Shown one piece after another: positions 44,213-52,195 of a stretch of 64,000 nt of DNA (position 1 is the stretch's first letter; the number at the start of each line of letters is the position of its first letter). The DNA lies in the NCBI GenBank assembly GCA_900466605.1, contig UBMU01000027.1, forward strand, positions 1 through 64,000, written 5' to 3'. The position numbers and the translations under genes are program-made. This DNA is from Hyphomicrobiales bacterium (GTDB lineage Bacteria; Pseudomonadota; Alphaproteobacteria; Rhizobiales; Rhizobiaceae). Below the pieces are notes generated by a model, which was not told the origin of the DNA, did no database searches, and saw nothing but the letters and a program-made list of their open reading frames with translations.

Positions 44213-45220
44213 ATGTTTCGCCATCTCGTCAACGCGCCGTTCCAGGTGGCTGCCGCGTTCATCATCGGAGCTTTAGCCTTCGTGATGTCTGCCTATGCAC
44301 AGAGCGATCCCCTGCCGTCCTGGAATGATACCGGGCCAAAATCGGCAATCGTGTCGTTCGTGGAAAGAGTGACAAAGCAGGGATCGCCCGACTTCGTCCC
44401 GGAACCGGAACGGATCGCTGTTTTCGACAATGATGGGACGCTGTGGGTCGAGCACCCCATGTACACCCAGCTTGCATTCGCCCTGGACCGCGTGAAGACG
44501 CTCGCTCCGCAGCATCCGGAATGGAAGAACGTCCAGCCCTTCAAAGCGGTGCTCGAAGGCGACATGAAGACGCTCGCCGCATCAGGAGAAAAAGGTCTAC
44601 TGGAGCTCATCATGGTCACCCATGCGGGAATGACCACGTCTGATTTCCAGAAGGTGGTGACCGACTGGCTTTCGACGGCGCGCGACCCAAAGTTCAAACG
44701 ATCCTATACGGAGCTCGTATACCAGCCGATGGTCGAGCTGCTGTCCTATTTGCGCGCCAACGGCTTCAAGACGTTCATCGTGTCGGGCGGCGGGGTTGAG
44801 TTCATGCGACCCTGGACCGAGAAAGTCTACGGTGTGCCCCCGGAGCAGGTTATCGGTTCCTCTATCAAGACGCAGTTCAAGATGCAGGACGACACCCCGA
44901 CCTTGTACCGTCTGCCGGAAGTCAACTTTATCGACGACAAGGCCGGCAAGCCGGTCGGGATCAACCAGGAGATTGGTCGTCGTCCGATCGCAGCCTTCGG
45001 CAATTCCGACGGCGATCTCGAAATGCTGCAGTGGACGACAATGGCAGGCGCGCCCGCGCGTCTCGGGGTCCTCATTCACCACACCGACGAGGAACGTGAA
45101 TACGCCTATGACCGCAAGAGCGAATTCGGCCGCCTCGACAAGGCGCTCGATGCGGCCGCGATCATGGGCTGGACCGTCGTCGACATGAAAGCTGACTGGA
45201 AAACGATCTTCAAGGACTAG
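44213..45220 (+). CDS. Secreted HAD-superfamily phosphatase
   Basis: A 335-residue HAD-fold hydrolase with an N-terminal export signal (MFRHLVNAPFQVAAAFIIGALAFVMSAYA). Catalytic motif I is AVFDNDGTLWVEHP (nucleophile and acid aspartates) near residue 77, motif II is FIVSGGGVEF near 205, and motif IV is AFGNSDGDLEML near 265. It probably releases phosphate from small periplasmic organophosphates. The ATG at 44213 follows GAGGTAAAGA. A 19-bp element shared with the sulfatase promoter lies upstream, suggesting co-regulation by the adjacent two-component pair. Confidence 0.87.
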   Translation: MFRHLVNAPFQVAAAFIIGALAFVMSAYAQSDPLPSWNDTGPKSAIVSFVERVTKQGSPDFVPEPERIAVFDNDGTLWVEHPMYTQLAFALDRVKTLAPQHPEWKNVQPFKAVLEGDMKTLAASGEKGLLELIMVTHAGMTTSDFQKVVTDWLSTARDPKFKRSYTELVYQPMVELLSYLRANGFKTFIVSGGGVEFMRPWTEKVYGVPPEQVIGSSIKTQFKMQDDTPTLYRLPEVNFIDDKAGKPVGINQEIGRRPIAAFGNSDGDLEMLQWTTMAGAPARLGVLIHHTDEEREYAYDRKSEFGRLDKALDAAAIMGWTVVDMKADWKTIFKD

Positions 45221-45321
45221 TCGGCTCTGCTCGTTCAGAGACGAAACACGAAAAGTCAATGATTTTAAGGGGGCATGGCAGGTGATACACCTTGCCACTT
45301 TTCAACTGCGAGGACACTTCC

Positions 45322-46173
45322 ATGAAAATCGACCGATCCACTACACTCATCCTGCTCGGCAGCATTGCCTTGAGCTCCGCCGCCTTTGCCCAGGACGCCC
45401 CAAAGAAGCCGCACGTGCCGCTGGAAAAGACCATTGGCTTGGTCACGCCGACGGGACCGGTCCCGTCATTGGCGGTGCTCAATTCGTCTGGCGCGAAAAT
45501 TGAAAACGGCAAGCTCATCCTGACCGGCGTGTCGGCCAATTCCATCGTCTTTGCTGACCGGCCGGTTCGCGCGGCAGGACATGTGACGACCGAACAATTC
45601 ATCATGCAGTGGGACGACGGCAAGGACAACTTCGCCGTCGACCCGCCGAACGCGACGGTGTCGGTCCTGGGCGGCGACGGTTCAGATGTCAGCGACGCTG
45701 TCGTGACCCTCAAGACCCCTAAACTTGATGGAACCACACTGACGTTCGATATAACCGTGCTGGAGGGCAACCTGACCGGCGCCTCTGGACCGGCTGCTCT
45801 CTTCATCGATCACTTCGGCGGCGGAGGAGGGTTTGGCGGTGGAGGATTCGGTGGCGGCGGCTTCCACGGAGGCGGCTTTGCTGGTGGTAGTTTCGGCGGA
45901 GGAGACATGCGCGGAGGTGACTTTGCAGGTGGTGATTTCCGAGGCGGACTCCGGGGGGACGAAGTACATATCGGCGACACGAACATCAACCGCGTGGGCG
46001 GCTCCTATTGGCAGGCGCCGGTCTATCACGGCGCCTGGTATCGCGGCGCCCCGGTTGCAGCAGGTGTCGTCGCCGGCGCCGCGGTAGGAGCAGCGGCAGC
46101 CCGCCCGTACTACTACAATTCCTACAATAACGGCCCGCAATGCGGCTATTATCCCTTCCCGCCTTGCTATTGA
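45322..46173 (+). CDS. Secreted glycine-rich protein
   Basis: A 283-residue exported protein. Signal peptide MKIDRSTTLILLGSIALSSAAFA; a globular N-terminal domain to about residue 160 (IGLVTPTGPVPSLAVLNSSGAKIENGKLILTGV, with a beta-rich look); a Gly/Phe repeat zone at 165-215 (GGGFGGGGFGGGGFHGGGFAGG); and a C-terminal part rich in Tyr and Ala ending CGYYPFPPCY. The Gly-rich zone may be flexible or adhesive. I do not recognise a named family. The ATG at 45322 is the start of the leader, with GAGGAC upstream. Confidence 0.72.
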   Translation: MKIDRSTTLILLGSIALSSAAFAQDAPKKPHVPLEKTIGLVTPTGPVPSLAVLNSSGAKIENGKLILTGVSANSIVFADRPVRAAGHVTTEQFIMQWDDGKDNFAVDPPNATVSVLGGDGSDVSDAVVTLKTPKLDGTTLTFDITVLEGNLTGASGPAALFIDHFGGGGGFGGGGFGGGGFHGGGFAGGSFGGGDMRGGDFAGGDFRGGLRGDEVHIGDTNINRVGGSYWQAPVYHGAWYRGAPVAAGVVAGAAVGAAAARPYYYNSYNNGPQCGYYPFPPCY

Positions 46174-46377
46174 CTTCGGCAAGGGACACGTCACCATCGT
46201 GGCGTGTTCGTCCCAGCAGGAAGAAAAGCGAGACTGAGGCCGGCGAGCCACAGCTTCAGGCATTCCTGCCGCTCCAGCAAGCCCGACTATTTGTTTCAGC
46301 TTGCTGAACGCCGCTGCCGGTCACACAGTCTCGACTCGGAAGCAATGCGGCGCGGTAAACGAGATCGGGGGATTCTC

Positions 46378-47166
46378 ATGAAAGCCATTCTCTTGCCTGC
46401 AATCGTCTTACTCGCAGGCCTGTCGACCGCATCGCTCGGCAGTTCCGCTGATCTCACACCCTTAGCCCCCGAAGCGAAAACGGTCGAGACCCGCAGCGGC
46501 TGGGAGTTCACGGTGGCACCCTACTTCTGGGCTGCCGGAATTTCCGGGGACGTGCGGCAATTCGGGCTTCCCGAGATCAATATCGATGCCGATTTCGGCG
46601 ACATTCTCGACAATCTCGACTTCGCCTTCATGGCTACAGCCGAGGCACGATATGACCGCTACAGCGTCGTCGGCGACATTGTCTACGTGAAACTGGGGGC
46701 CGATGCGCATACACCGCGCGGCATCTTCGCCGATAGCGTCGGAGTGACGTCGGAGACCTTTGCAGGACTTCTGGGCGCGGGCTACGCCGTCCTCGAAGAT
46801 CAGAATGGCCAACTCGACGTGTTCGGCGGCATGAAAGTCTGGTCGGTCGAGACCGACATCTCCTTCAACGGCGGACTCCTGGCCGGTGTGGAGCGGGATG
46901 ACAGTGCCACGTGGGTGGATGCCGTCGTCGGCGTGCGCGGAAACTACTTCTTTACCCCCGAAATTTATGTCACGGGATGGGGGCTGGTGGGCGGTGGTGG
47001 CGCCGACGTCGACTGGGACGTGGGCCTCGGCCTCGGCTACAAATTCAACGACACCATCTCTGCAGTAGCCGGGTACCGAGCCTTAGGCGTCAACTACGAG
47101 GACGATGGATTTGTCTTCGACGTCGTCCAGCAGGGGCCGATTGTTGGGGTAGCCTTCCACTTCTAG
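46378..47166 (+). CDS. Outer-membrane beta-barrel protein
   Basis: A 262-residue protein with a signal peptide (MKAILLPAIVLLAGLSTASLGSSA) and alternating strands typical of a small porin-like barrel (WEFTVAPYFWAAGISGDV, ARYDRYSVVGDIVYVKLGA, LGAGYAVLEDQNGQLDVFGGMKVW, VGVRGNYFFTPEIYVTGWGLVG, GLGLGYKFNDTISAVAGYRALGVNYEDDGFVFDVV). It ends in the aromatic outer-membrane signature GVAFHF. A role in surface structure or small-solute passage is likely. The ATG at 46378 follows GGGGGA. It lies 204 bases after the Gly-rich protein gene on the same strand. Confidence 0.82.
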   Translation: MKAILLPAIVLLAGLSTASLGSSADLTPLAPEAKTVETRSGWEFTVAPYFWAAGISGDVRQFGLPEINIDADFGDILDNLDFAFMATAEARYDRYSVVGDIVYVKLGADAHTPRGIFADSVGVTSETFAGLLGAGYAVLEDQNGQLDVFGGMKVWSVETDISFNGGLLAGVERDDSATWVDAVVGVRGNYFFTPEIYVTGWGLVGGGGADVDWDVGLGLGYKFNDTISAVAGYRALGVNYEDDGFVFDVVQQGPIVGVAFHF

Positions 47167-47198
47167 TGAAGGCGAACGGACCCGCACAGTTCGGGCTA

Positions 47199-47627
47199 TC
47201 ACCGCAAGCGGTCGTCGTGCTCACCTTGCGACAACCTGACGTCCTGCAGGAAACGAAGAAGCGATCCCGCCAGGAAGCAGAGAGCCGTAATGAATAGTAC
47301 GGCCGCCCCCGGTTCGTGACGGTACCCCAGAAAGGCCACAACGAAGCCGAAGAGGAGCAGAAGCGTCACACCGATTCCGGCCAGCACTGCCAGGTGCAAT
47401 GCGCTGTTCAAGATGCGTTCACGCCGCCACAATGCCGCGATCTCCTTCTTCAGCGAGGCTCGCGCGACGTCACTTGCGTCGATCTCGCAGAGTTTTCTGA
47501 TCCGTTCGGTGACACCGGAAATCCTATTAACCAGGATCGCCACCATCGCGGCGACACCATTGAGCATGAACGCCGGCGCGACCGCATGGCTGATCATTAT
47601 TGAGAGTTGATCGGCCTCGACTGACAT
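47199..47627 (-). CDS. DUF2721 membrane protein
   Basis: A 142-residue protein with the DUF2721 pattern: an N-terminal hydrophobic helix (AVAPAFMLNGVAAMVAILVNRISGVTERIR), a charged middle (KKEIAALWRRERILNSAL) and two further TM helices (VLAGIGVTLLLLFGFVVAFLG, GAAVLFITALCFLAGSLLRFL). Function unknown in the family. It converges with the outer-membrane protein gene. Confidence 0.82.
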   Translation of the reverse strand: MSVEADQLSIMISHAVAPAFMLNGVAAMVAILVNRISGVTERIRKLCEIDASDVARASLKKEIAALWRRERILNSALHLAVLAGIGVTLLLLFGFVVAFLGYRHEPGAAVLFITALCFLAGSLLRFLQDVRLSQGEHDDRLR

Positions 47628-47680
47628 GCAGGCACCTTCGATCTGGCAGCATGAATGGACAACCGCGGCGTTTTCGGGCG

Positions 47681-48343
47681 CTACGGAATGACGTTGACTG
47701 CACGCGCGGCCACGAGGACGAGTGTCAGGAGCGAAATGGCACTTTCGAGCATCATCAAGCCCTTCGCACGCCGGGTCAGTGGCAGCACGTCGGTGGGACT
47801 GAAGGCAGTCGCCGTATTGAACGCGAGAGAAAGATAATCGATGTAAAGTGGCCGCCAGTCCGGCTCGGCGAGTTCGGGAGCCGACGCCTGTGGAAACAGC
47901 CAGTCAGGTCTTCCCGCCATCCCACGCGCGATGCGTGACGGACCACCGGCGTCGATCTGCCAGTAGAGCAGGGAGAAGGTAAGGACGTTGGTGATCCAGA
48001 TCGTAAAGGACGACGTCAACAGCGACACTGATCGCGTCTCGGGCGGATGCACGGTGATGATCCCAACCATATCGCCAAGTTCCGCCGCGGTATTCCCCGC
48101 ATAGACACTGGCAAGCAGCATGATGGCGACATGCTCGATCCGCAGCCAAACGTCCTTTTCGGTGGACAGCGTGACAAGGACCATCGGTAGAATGGCCGCT
48201 ACCAAGACCGCGTATGATATCCACCGCGGCATGGCGTAGACGTGATGTGGCAGCACCTCAAGGAAGGCGAACACGCCGAGAATCGCCACCACCGGAGGCC
48301 AGCGCGGCTCGTCACGACTTTTTTGGATGGCATCGCTAATCAT
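47681..48343 (-). CDS. Conserved inner-membrane protein
   Basis: A 220-residue protein with about six TM helices (residues 17-35, 42-60, 70-90, 108-130, 160-180, 192-215). The conserved-looking C-terminal segment is IDYLSLAFNTATAFSPTDVLPLTRRAKGLMMLESAISLLTLVLVAARAVNVI, with a loop between helices reminiscent of a pore region of two-TM channels. I cannot name the family with confidence and no gating domain is seen. It lies 53 bases upstream of the DUF2721 gene on the same strand, a probable pair. Confidence 0.72.
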   Translation of the reverse strand: MISDAIQKSRDEPRWPPVVAILGVFAFLEVLPHHVYAMPRWISYAVLVAAILPMVLVTLSTEKDVWLRIEHVAIMLLASVYAGNTAAELGDMVGIITVHPPETRSVSLLTSSFTIWITNVLTFSLLYWQIDAGGPSRIARGMAGRPDWLFPQASAPELAEPDWRPLYIDYLSLAFNTATAFSPTDVLPLTRRAKGLMMLESAISLLTLVLVAARAVNVIP

Positions 48344-48372
48344 TCGGCCCTCTGAGCCCTTGGGCGTACTCT

Positions 48373-48396
48373 AGCGGACGCCTTGCGGCGTCCGCT
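48373..48396 (-). terminator. Rho-independent-type hairpin after the sulfatase
   Basis: Perfect 10-bp stem AGCGGACGCC (48373-48382), loop TTGC, GGCGTCCGCT (48387-48396), located 25 bases beyond the sulfatase stop on the minus strand. It separates the sulfatase from the membrane-protein pair. No long T tract follows. Confidence 0.75.
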
Positions 48397-48420
48397 ACAA
48401 AGTCGTTATTCGCTTACGCG

Positions 48421-50127
48421 TCAGTCGTGACCAGTCTTCATTTCGCGGACCTGCTGCATCACCTGCTCCAGATTGTAGCTTGCAGGGCTCTGAAGCGGCG
48501 GGAAGTCGATGTAGGTCTCGAGGTGCTTCAGCCACAACTGCTGGCCGATGGGCAGGATGTTCCAGTCATAGACATAGGCGGTGGAGGGTGAAGCGATGGC
48601 GCCGCCCGTACCGAAGAGCGTCTTCAACTGTTGTCCGACCGAGGTTTCGAATGGGTCGCGCTTGATGTTGACGACCTGGGTCCAGGCGTAAGGCTGCACG
48701 CCGCCAATGAATCCAGCCGGATCGTCGGAGACCATGGCGAAGTACATCTTCCAGTTCTTGTAGCGGACCGCAGATGGCTCCTTGCCGGAATAATACAGGA
48801 ACGAGTCGCGTGCGGATGGTGACTTGCCTTCCAGGAAGTCGCGCTGATCGATCCCGTCGAGCGTGGTCTTGACGATCCCCGGATACTTGCCTGCCTCGAT
48901 CTCCTTCTTCAGGCCGTCACCCTTGGGACCGCCGGCGATATTCACAAACGTCGGCAGCCAGTCGAGGGCGGAGAACATCTCGTTTTTGACTGTACCGGGC
49001 TCGATGTGCCCCGGCCAGCGAACCACGAGCGGCGCACGCATGCCGCCTTCCCAGGTGCTGAGTTTTCCGCCCTTGAACGGAGTCGTGCCGCCGTCCGGGA
49101 ATGTGATCGTCTCGGCGCCGTTGTCGGTGGTGAAGACGACGATGGTATTATCGAGTTCTCCCATCTCCTCGAGCCTCTTCAAAACGTAGCCGATGTTGTC
49201 ATCCATCTGCTTCATGCCGGCTTCGTTGACACCCCAGTCCTTGCCGCCTGGCTCACCCACCATGTTCAGGTATTTGTCCGGTAGCACGGTGGTGATATGC
49301 ATGCGGGCGGGGTTGTACCAGACGAAAAACGGCTTGTTGGTCTTCTTCGGATCATTGCGGTCGAGGAAATCGATGACCTTGGCCGAGATCTCCTCGTCAA
49401 TCGTCTTGGAGCGCTCGAGCGTCAGCGGCCCTTCGTCCTTGCATGACTGGTTGGCCGGCGATCCGTCAGAGGATTTGCACGCGAGCATCGGACGCGGCGG
49501 TGTCAGGCAGGTCGTGGTTTTTGCGTCCACTGCCGCTGGGTCTTCCGCTATCCCAGGAATCGGCGTGTTCCTGCAAGGTGGTGCGATCCCTTGTTCGGTT
49601 GAGGTCTTGTTGATGTCGGGGAAGCTCACCCCCTGCATGGCGTCGAGGTGATAGAGGTAGCCCCAGAATTCCTGGAACCCGTGCGCCGTCGGCAGGGATT
49701 CGGTGGTATCTCCCAGATGGTTCTTGCCGAACTCCCCTGTCGAGTAACCGAGGTCGTACAGGAACTTGGCGAGGTGAGGCGTGCCGGCCCGCAGATAGGA
49801 CGGGCTTCCGGGAATCTCCGGTAGAACCATACCGACACGGACCGGCTGCATGCCGGTAATGAACGCGGTCCGCCCTGCCGTGCAGCTCTGCTCGGCATAG
49901 TAGGTCATGAACTTCGCGCCTTCCCGGCCGATGCGGTCGATATTGGGCGTTTCACCGACCGCAATGCCCTGGTGATAGATGCTCGGCTGCATCCAGCCGA
50001 TGTCGTCACCCATGATGAACAGGATGTTGGGCTTTTTGGTCTCTTGCGCGTGCATCGTTGCGGTGCTCGCTAGCAGGCTGCCGGCGACCGCCATTGCTGC
50101 CGTTATGACCTTTGTAGTCCGTCTCAT
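48421..50127 (-). CDS. Periplasmic arylsulfatase
   Basis: A 568-residue type I sulfatase with a signal peptide (to about MHA at residue 27). The metal-site motif NILFIMGDDIGW is near residue 35. The formylglycine motif SCTAGR at residues 81-86 fits C-x-A-x-R, with Cys82 the residue to be converted. Later landmarks are FGKNHLGD, TDNGAE, and TPFKGGKLSTWEGGMRAPLVVRWPG. It hydrolyses sulfate esters, possibly of plant or algal glycans or aromatic sulfates. No formylglycine-generating enzyme is in the window, so maturation relies on another locus. A 19-bp element identical to that before the HAD phosphatase lies 217 bases upstream. Confidence 0.92.
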   Translation of the reverse strand: MRRTTKVITAAMAVAGSLLASTATMHAQETKKPNILFIMGDDIGWMQPSIYHQGIAVGETPNIDRIGREGAKFMTYYAEQSCTAGRTAFITGMQPVRVGMVLPEIPGSPSYLRAGTPHLAKFLYDLGYSTGEFGKNHLGDTTESLPTAHGFQEFWGYLYHLDAMQGVSFPDINKTSTEQGIAPPCRNTPIPGIAEDPAAVDAKTTTCLTPPRPMLACKSSDGSPANQSCKDEGPLTLERSKTIDEEISAKVIDFLDRNDPKKTNKPFFVWYNPARMHITTVLPDKYLNMVGEPGGKDWGVNEAGMKQMDDNIGYVLKRLEEMGELDNTIVVFTTDNGAETITFPDGGTTPFKGGKLSTWEGGMRAPLVVRWPGHIEPGTVKNEMFSALDWLPTFVNIAGGPKGDGLKKEIEAGKYPGIVKTTLDGIDQRDFLEGKSPSARDSFLYYSGKEPSAVRYKNWKMYFAMVSDDPAGFIGGVQPYAWTQVVNIKRDPFETSVGQQLKTLFGTGGAIASPSTAYVYDWNILPIGQQLWLKHLETYIDFPPLQSPASYNLEQVMQQVREMKTGHD

Positions 50128-50343
50128 TTCGAATGCCTCCCTCTGGAGGTCGCCGCAGGGACGACCGATGTTGGTTGAAGACGAGTCGAGCTAAGACGAA
50201 GGGTCGACGGTGTTGGGATCGCTGCTGCCATTGGGCAGTTCATGTCAGCTGGGTGCCTCCCGGACACCTACGCCGCTCCTCCGTTTGACGAAGAGGGCAA
50301 GTCCGCTCTTCCATCCATTGTCTACATTGTATTAGCTTTTCCA

Positions 50344-50362
50344 GATATTGCCCTTTGGGGAA
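50344..50362 (-). promoter_or_regulatory. 19-bp regulatory element, copy 3
   Basis: Minus-strand TTCCCCAAAGGGCAATATC, identical to 44106-44124 including the two flanking bases GA. Oriented towards the sulfatase start, 217 bases away. The long leader would allow a distant promoter or a second site. Confidence 0.65.
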
Positions 50363-50428
50363 TCCCCTATGTCGTCTGTGGTCGCCATCGATCGGCGGTT
50401 GGCGCGTGACCTTCGGGCGATCTCCCCC

Positions 50429-50445
50429 TCCCCAAAGGACAATAG
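50429..50445 (+). promoter_or_regulatory. 19-bp regulatory element, weaker copy 4
   Basis: TCCCCAAAGGACAATAG on the plus strand matches the element at 15 of 17 positions, departing at AGGAC for AGGGC and at the end. It lies 61 bases upstream of the ATG of the small gene at 50507 and 67 bases from copy 3, in opposite orientation. Confidence 0.45.
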
Positions 50446-50506
50446 GCAGCGCCCACACCGCATGTCACAATGACTGGCGGCGCGTACCTTCGCTTAGGAA
50501 GGGGCC

Positions 50507-50758
50507 ATGAGCGCAATAGATGCATACGATCGCGCATTCGATGGACTGGTATGGGTGCCGGGACGCACGTACACAATGGGGTCTTCGGTTATTGCGGACT
50601 CCGGTTTCAAGGTATCGCCAGCAAAAATTCTCGGCGACATCAGAAATTACAACCAAAGAGCTGTGAAGGTCGATCCGCCAACCGGTCGACTGGCACTACC
50701 CTGTGGAACAATCGCGCTCATCACGACCACTTTCCGACCGGGAAGTGATGATGATTAA
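50507..50758 (+). CDS. Small hypothetical protein
   Basis: An 83-residue protein (MSAIDAYDRAFDGLVWVPGRTYTMG, then VSPAKILGDIRNYNQRAVKVDPPTG and an acidic end). The ATG at 50507 follows AGGAAGGGG at a good distance, and a weak copy of the 19-bp element lies upstream; both favour a real gene. No signal peptide or membrane segment. Family not recognised. Confidence 0.5.
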   Translation: MSAIDAYDRAFDGLVWVPGRTYTMGSSVIADSGFKVSPAKILGDIRNYNQRAVKVDPPTGRLALPCGTIALITTTFRPGSDDD

Positions 50759-50899
50759 GACGATCGTATGACCGCTTGAATCGGTATCGCGGCTCTAACG
50801 CCCTTGAGGACATCGTTGGAGGCGTCAGACTTTTCGAGGCGACAGAGGCGCGCGGAACTGGCGACGCTGTGTCCCTGGTCCCGGTCGCGGGAGAGCGCA

Positions 50900-51193
50900 A
50901 TGAGGCCGCAGTTCCATCTGCCACTGACGACGCATCCGGAAGCGAGTTCGTTCGCGATCATCGAGAACGCAATCCAGTTTTCCTTGCATCAGGGCGCTGA
51001 TCTCGTCGCGATTCTTGCGGCAGCGCGGCGTCACGGCCATGAAGCGGCTGCGGCCCACTCCGACGACGACAAGTTTCTCTGCATCTCCTCGAGAGAGGGA
51101 AAAGGAGACAAATCGTCGACCGGAATACGCCGATTCTGTAGCGTTTTACAGGGCAACAGGCATACATTTACAGCGGCTCTGAAGCGCTTCTGA
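50900..51193 (+). pseudogene. Possible N-terminal relic of a universal-stress-protein-like gene
   Basis: The ATG at 50900 (GGGAGAG upstream) opens MRPQFHLPLTTHPEASSFAIIENAIQFSLHQGADLVAIL. This resembles the beginning of rhizobial UspA-like proteins as I recall them (LPLTTYP with an N-terminal helix and ADL strand). After about 45 residues the similarity ends and the frame continues with unrelated sequence to 51193. Best read as a truncated gene; low certainty. Confidence 0.4.
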
Positions 51194-51257
51194 GCGGGAG
51201 GTTAAGAACACACTACGGGAGCCAAATTGCCGATTTTGCGGCCAATCTTGCGGAGCA

Positions 51258-51551
51258 TTAGAGGGTGTCTCCGATCCAATCTTCGTGCCCGTGACGGATG
51301 CGGATCACGAAAACACGGCCATCATCGGAGATCCGATAGATTACCAGATGCGCCTTGAATGGATGGATCCTGACTGGCGGAGAAATCTCACGCCGTTCAC
51401 GCGCCATTAGAGGGCTCGCCGCGATCAGATCGAGCCCGGCGAAAAGCTCATCGTGATATCGTTTGGCGACCGGGGATCCAAAGTTACGGACGCCTTGCTC
51501 GGCGATTGAGACGATATCCTCTTCCGCTTCAACAGACAGGCTGAATGGCAT
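51258..51551 (-). CDS. ParE/RelE superfamily toxin
   Basis: A 97-residue type II toxin with the ParE/RelE fold pattern: SVEAEEDIVSIAEQGVRNFG, YHDELFAGLDLIAASPLMARERREI, IHPFKAHLVIYRISDDGRVFVIRIRHGHEDW. The conserved basic C-terminus is present. ParE poisons gyrase; RelE-like relatives cut mRNA, and sequence alone favours ParE through its ParD-like partner. Its ATG overlaps the antitoxin stop by one base (TAATG), fixing co-translation. Confidence 0.9.
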   Translation of the reverse strand: MPFSLSVEAEEDIVSIAEQGVRNFGSPVAKRYHDELFAGLDLIAASPLMARERREISPPVRIHPFKAHLVIYRISDDGRVFVIRIRHGHEDWIGDTL

Positions 51552-51805
51552 TAATCGCGTCCGGGGGTGGTCTCGGCACGCGCCAGGGCTGTGGCGAACA
51601 ACTCGTCCTTCGAACGACTCCCAACGCCACTTTTCATTCCGTCATCGACGAAACGTTGCATCTCGGCAATTTTGTCGGTGCGGGCCTGGTCTCTGCGTAT
51701 AAGGTCTCGAACGTAGTCACTCGCGTTCGAGTATCGACCGGTCTTGGCTTGCGCTTCGACCCAGTCTTTCATCGGGTCCGGCAGGGACACATTCATCGTC
51801 GCCAT
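51551..51805 (-). CDS. ParD-like antitoxin
   Basis: An 84-residue antitoxin. The N-terminal ribbon-helix-helix is MATMNVSLPDPMKDWVEAQAKTGRYSNASDYVRDLIRRDQAR, the C-terminal toxin-binding tail is acidic and flexible. It binds its own promoter and the ParE-like product encoded directly downstream. The antitoxin-first order is typical. The pair may stabilise the replicon or island. Confidence 0.9.
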   Translation of the reverse strand: MATMNVSLPDPMKDWVEAQAKTGRYSNASDYVRDLIRRDQARTDKIAEMQRFVDDGMKSGVGSRSKDELFATALARAETTPGRD

Positions 51806-52195
51806 TCGAGTCTCCTTGATGTCTCACGATACCCGGCGATGGCAAAGTTTGTCAAATCAGTGAGAACTGTAAGAGCTATTGCAGGGGCCTGAACCGGCGA
51901 CGTCTCATATCGACGGATCAAGCGCTTGATAGAGCGGGATTTTGAAGCATCGGAACCTGCCCTCTTGTTGTGACGGCCCGTTCTATAGCCGCTTTGCAAA
52001 GCAGACGCCAAAGACTCACTGCGCGGCTTTCCTCCCTCGCCAAGCGCAGCGTCTAGAGGTTAAGCTTTAATCAACCACAGCGACAGCGGGATCACGCCAC
52101 TGATCAAATTAAGTACCTGCAAAAACTAACAATTATCAAAAATTGAGATCGCCTATAGGTAGCAAACTCAGTAGAATTTGCATGAGGAAAAGGCG
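51806..52195. other. Intergenic stretch with TA and autotransporter promoters
   Basis: This 390-bp gap separates the divergent antitoxin and autotransporter genes. It becomes AT-rich from about 52090 (ACTAACAATTATCAAAAATTG, CCTATAGGT), a plausible promoter for the autotransporter. No gene is supported. Confidence 0.4.
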
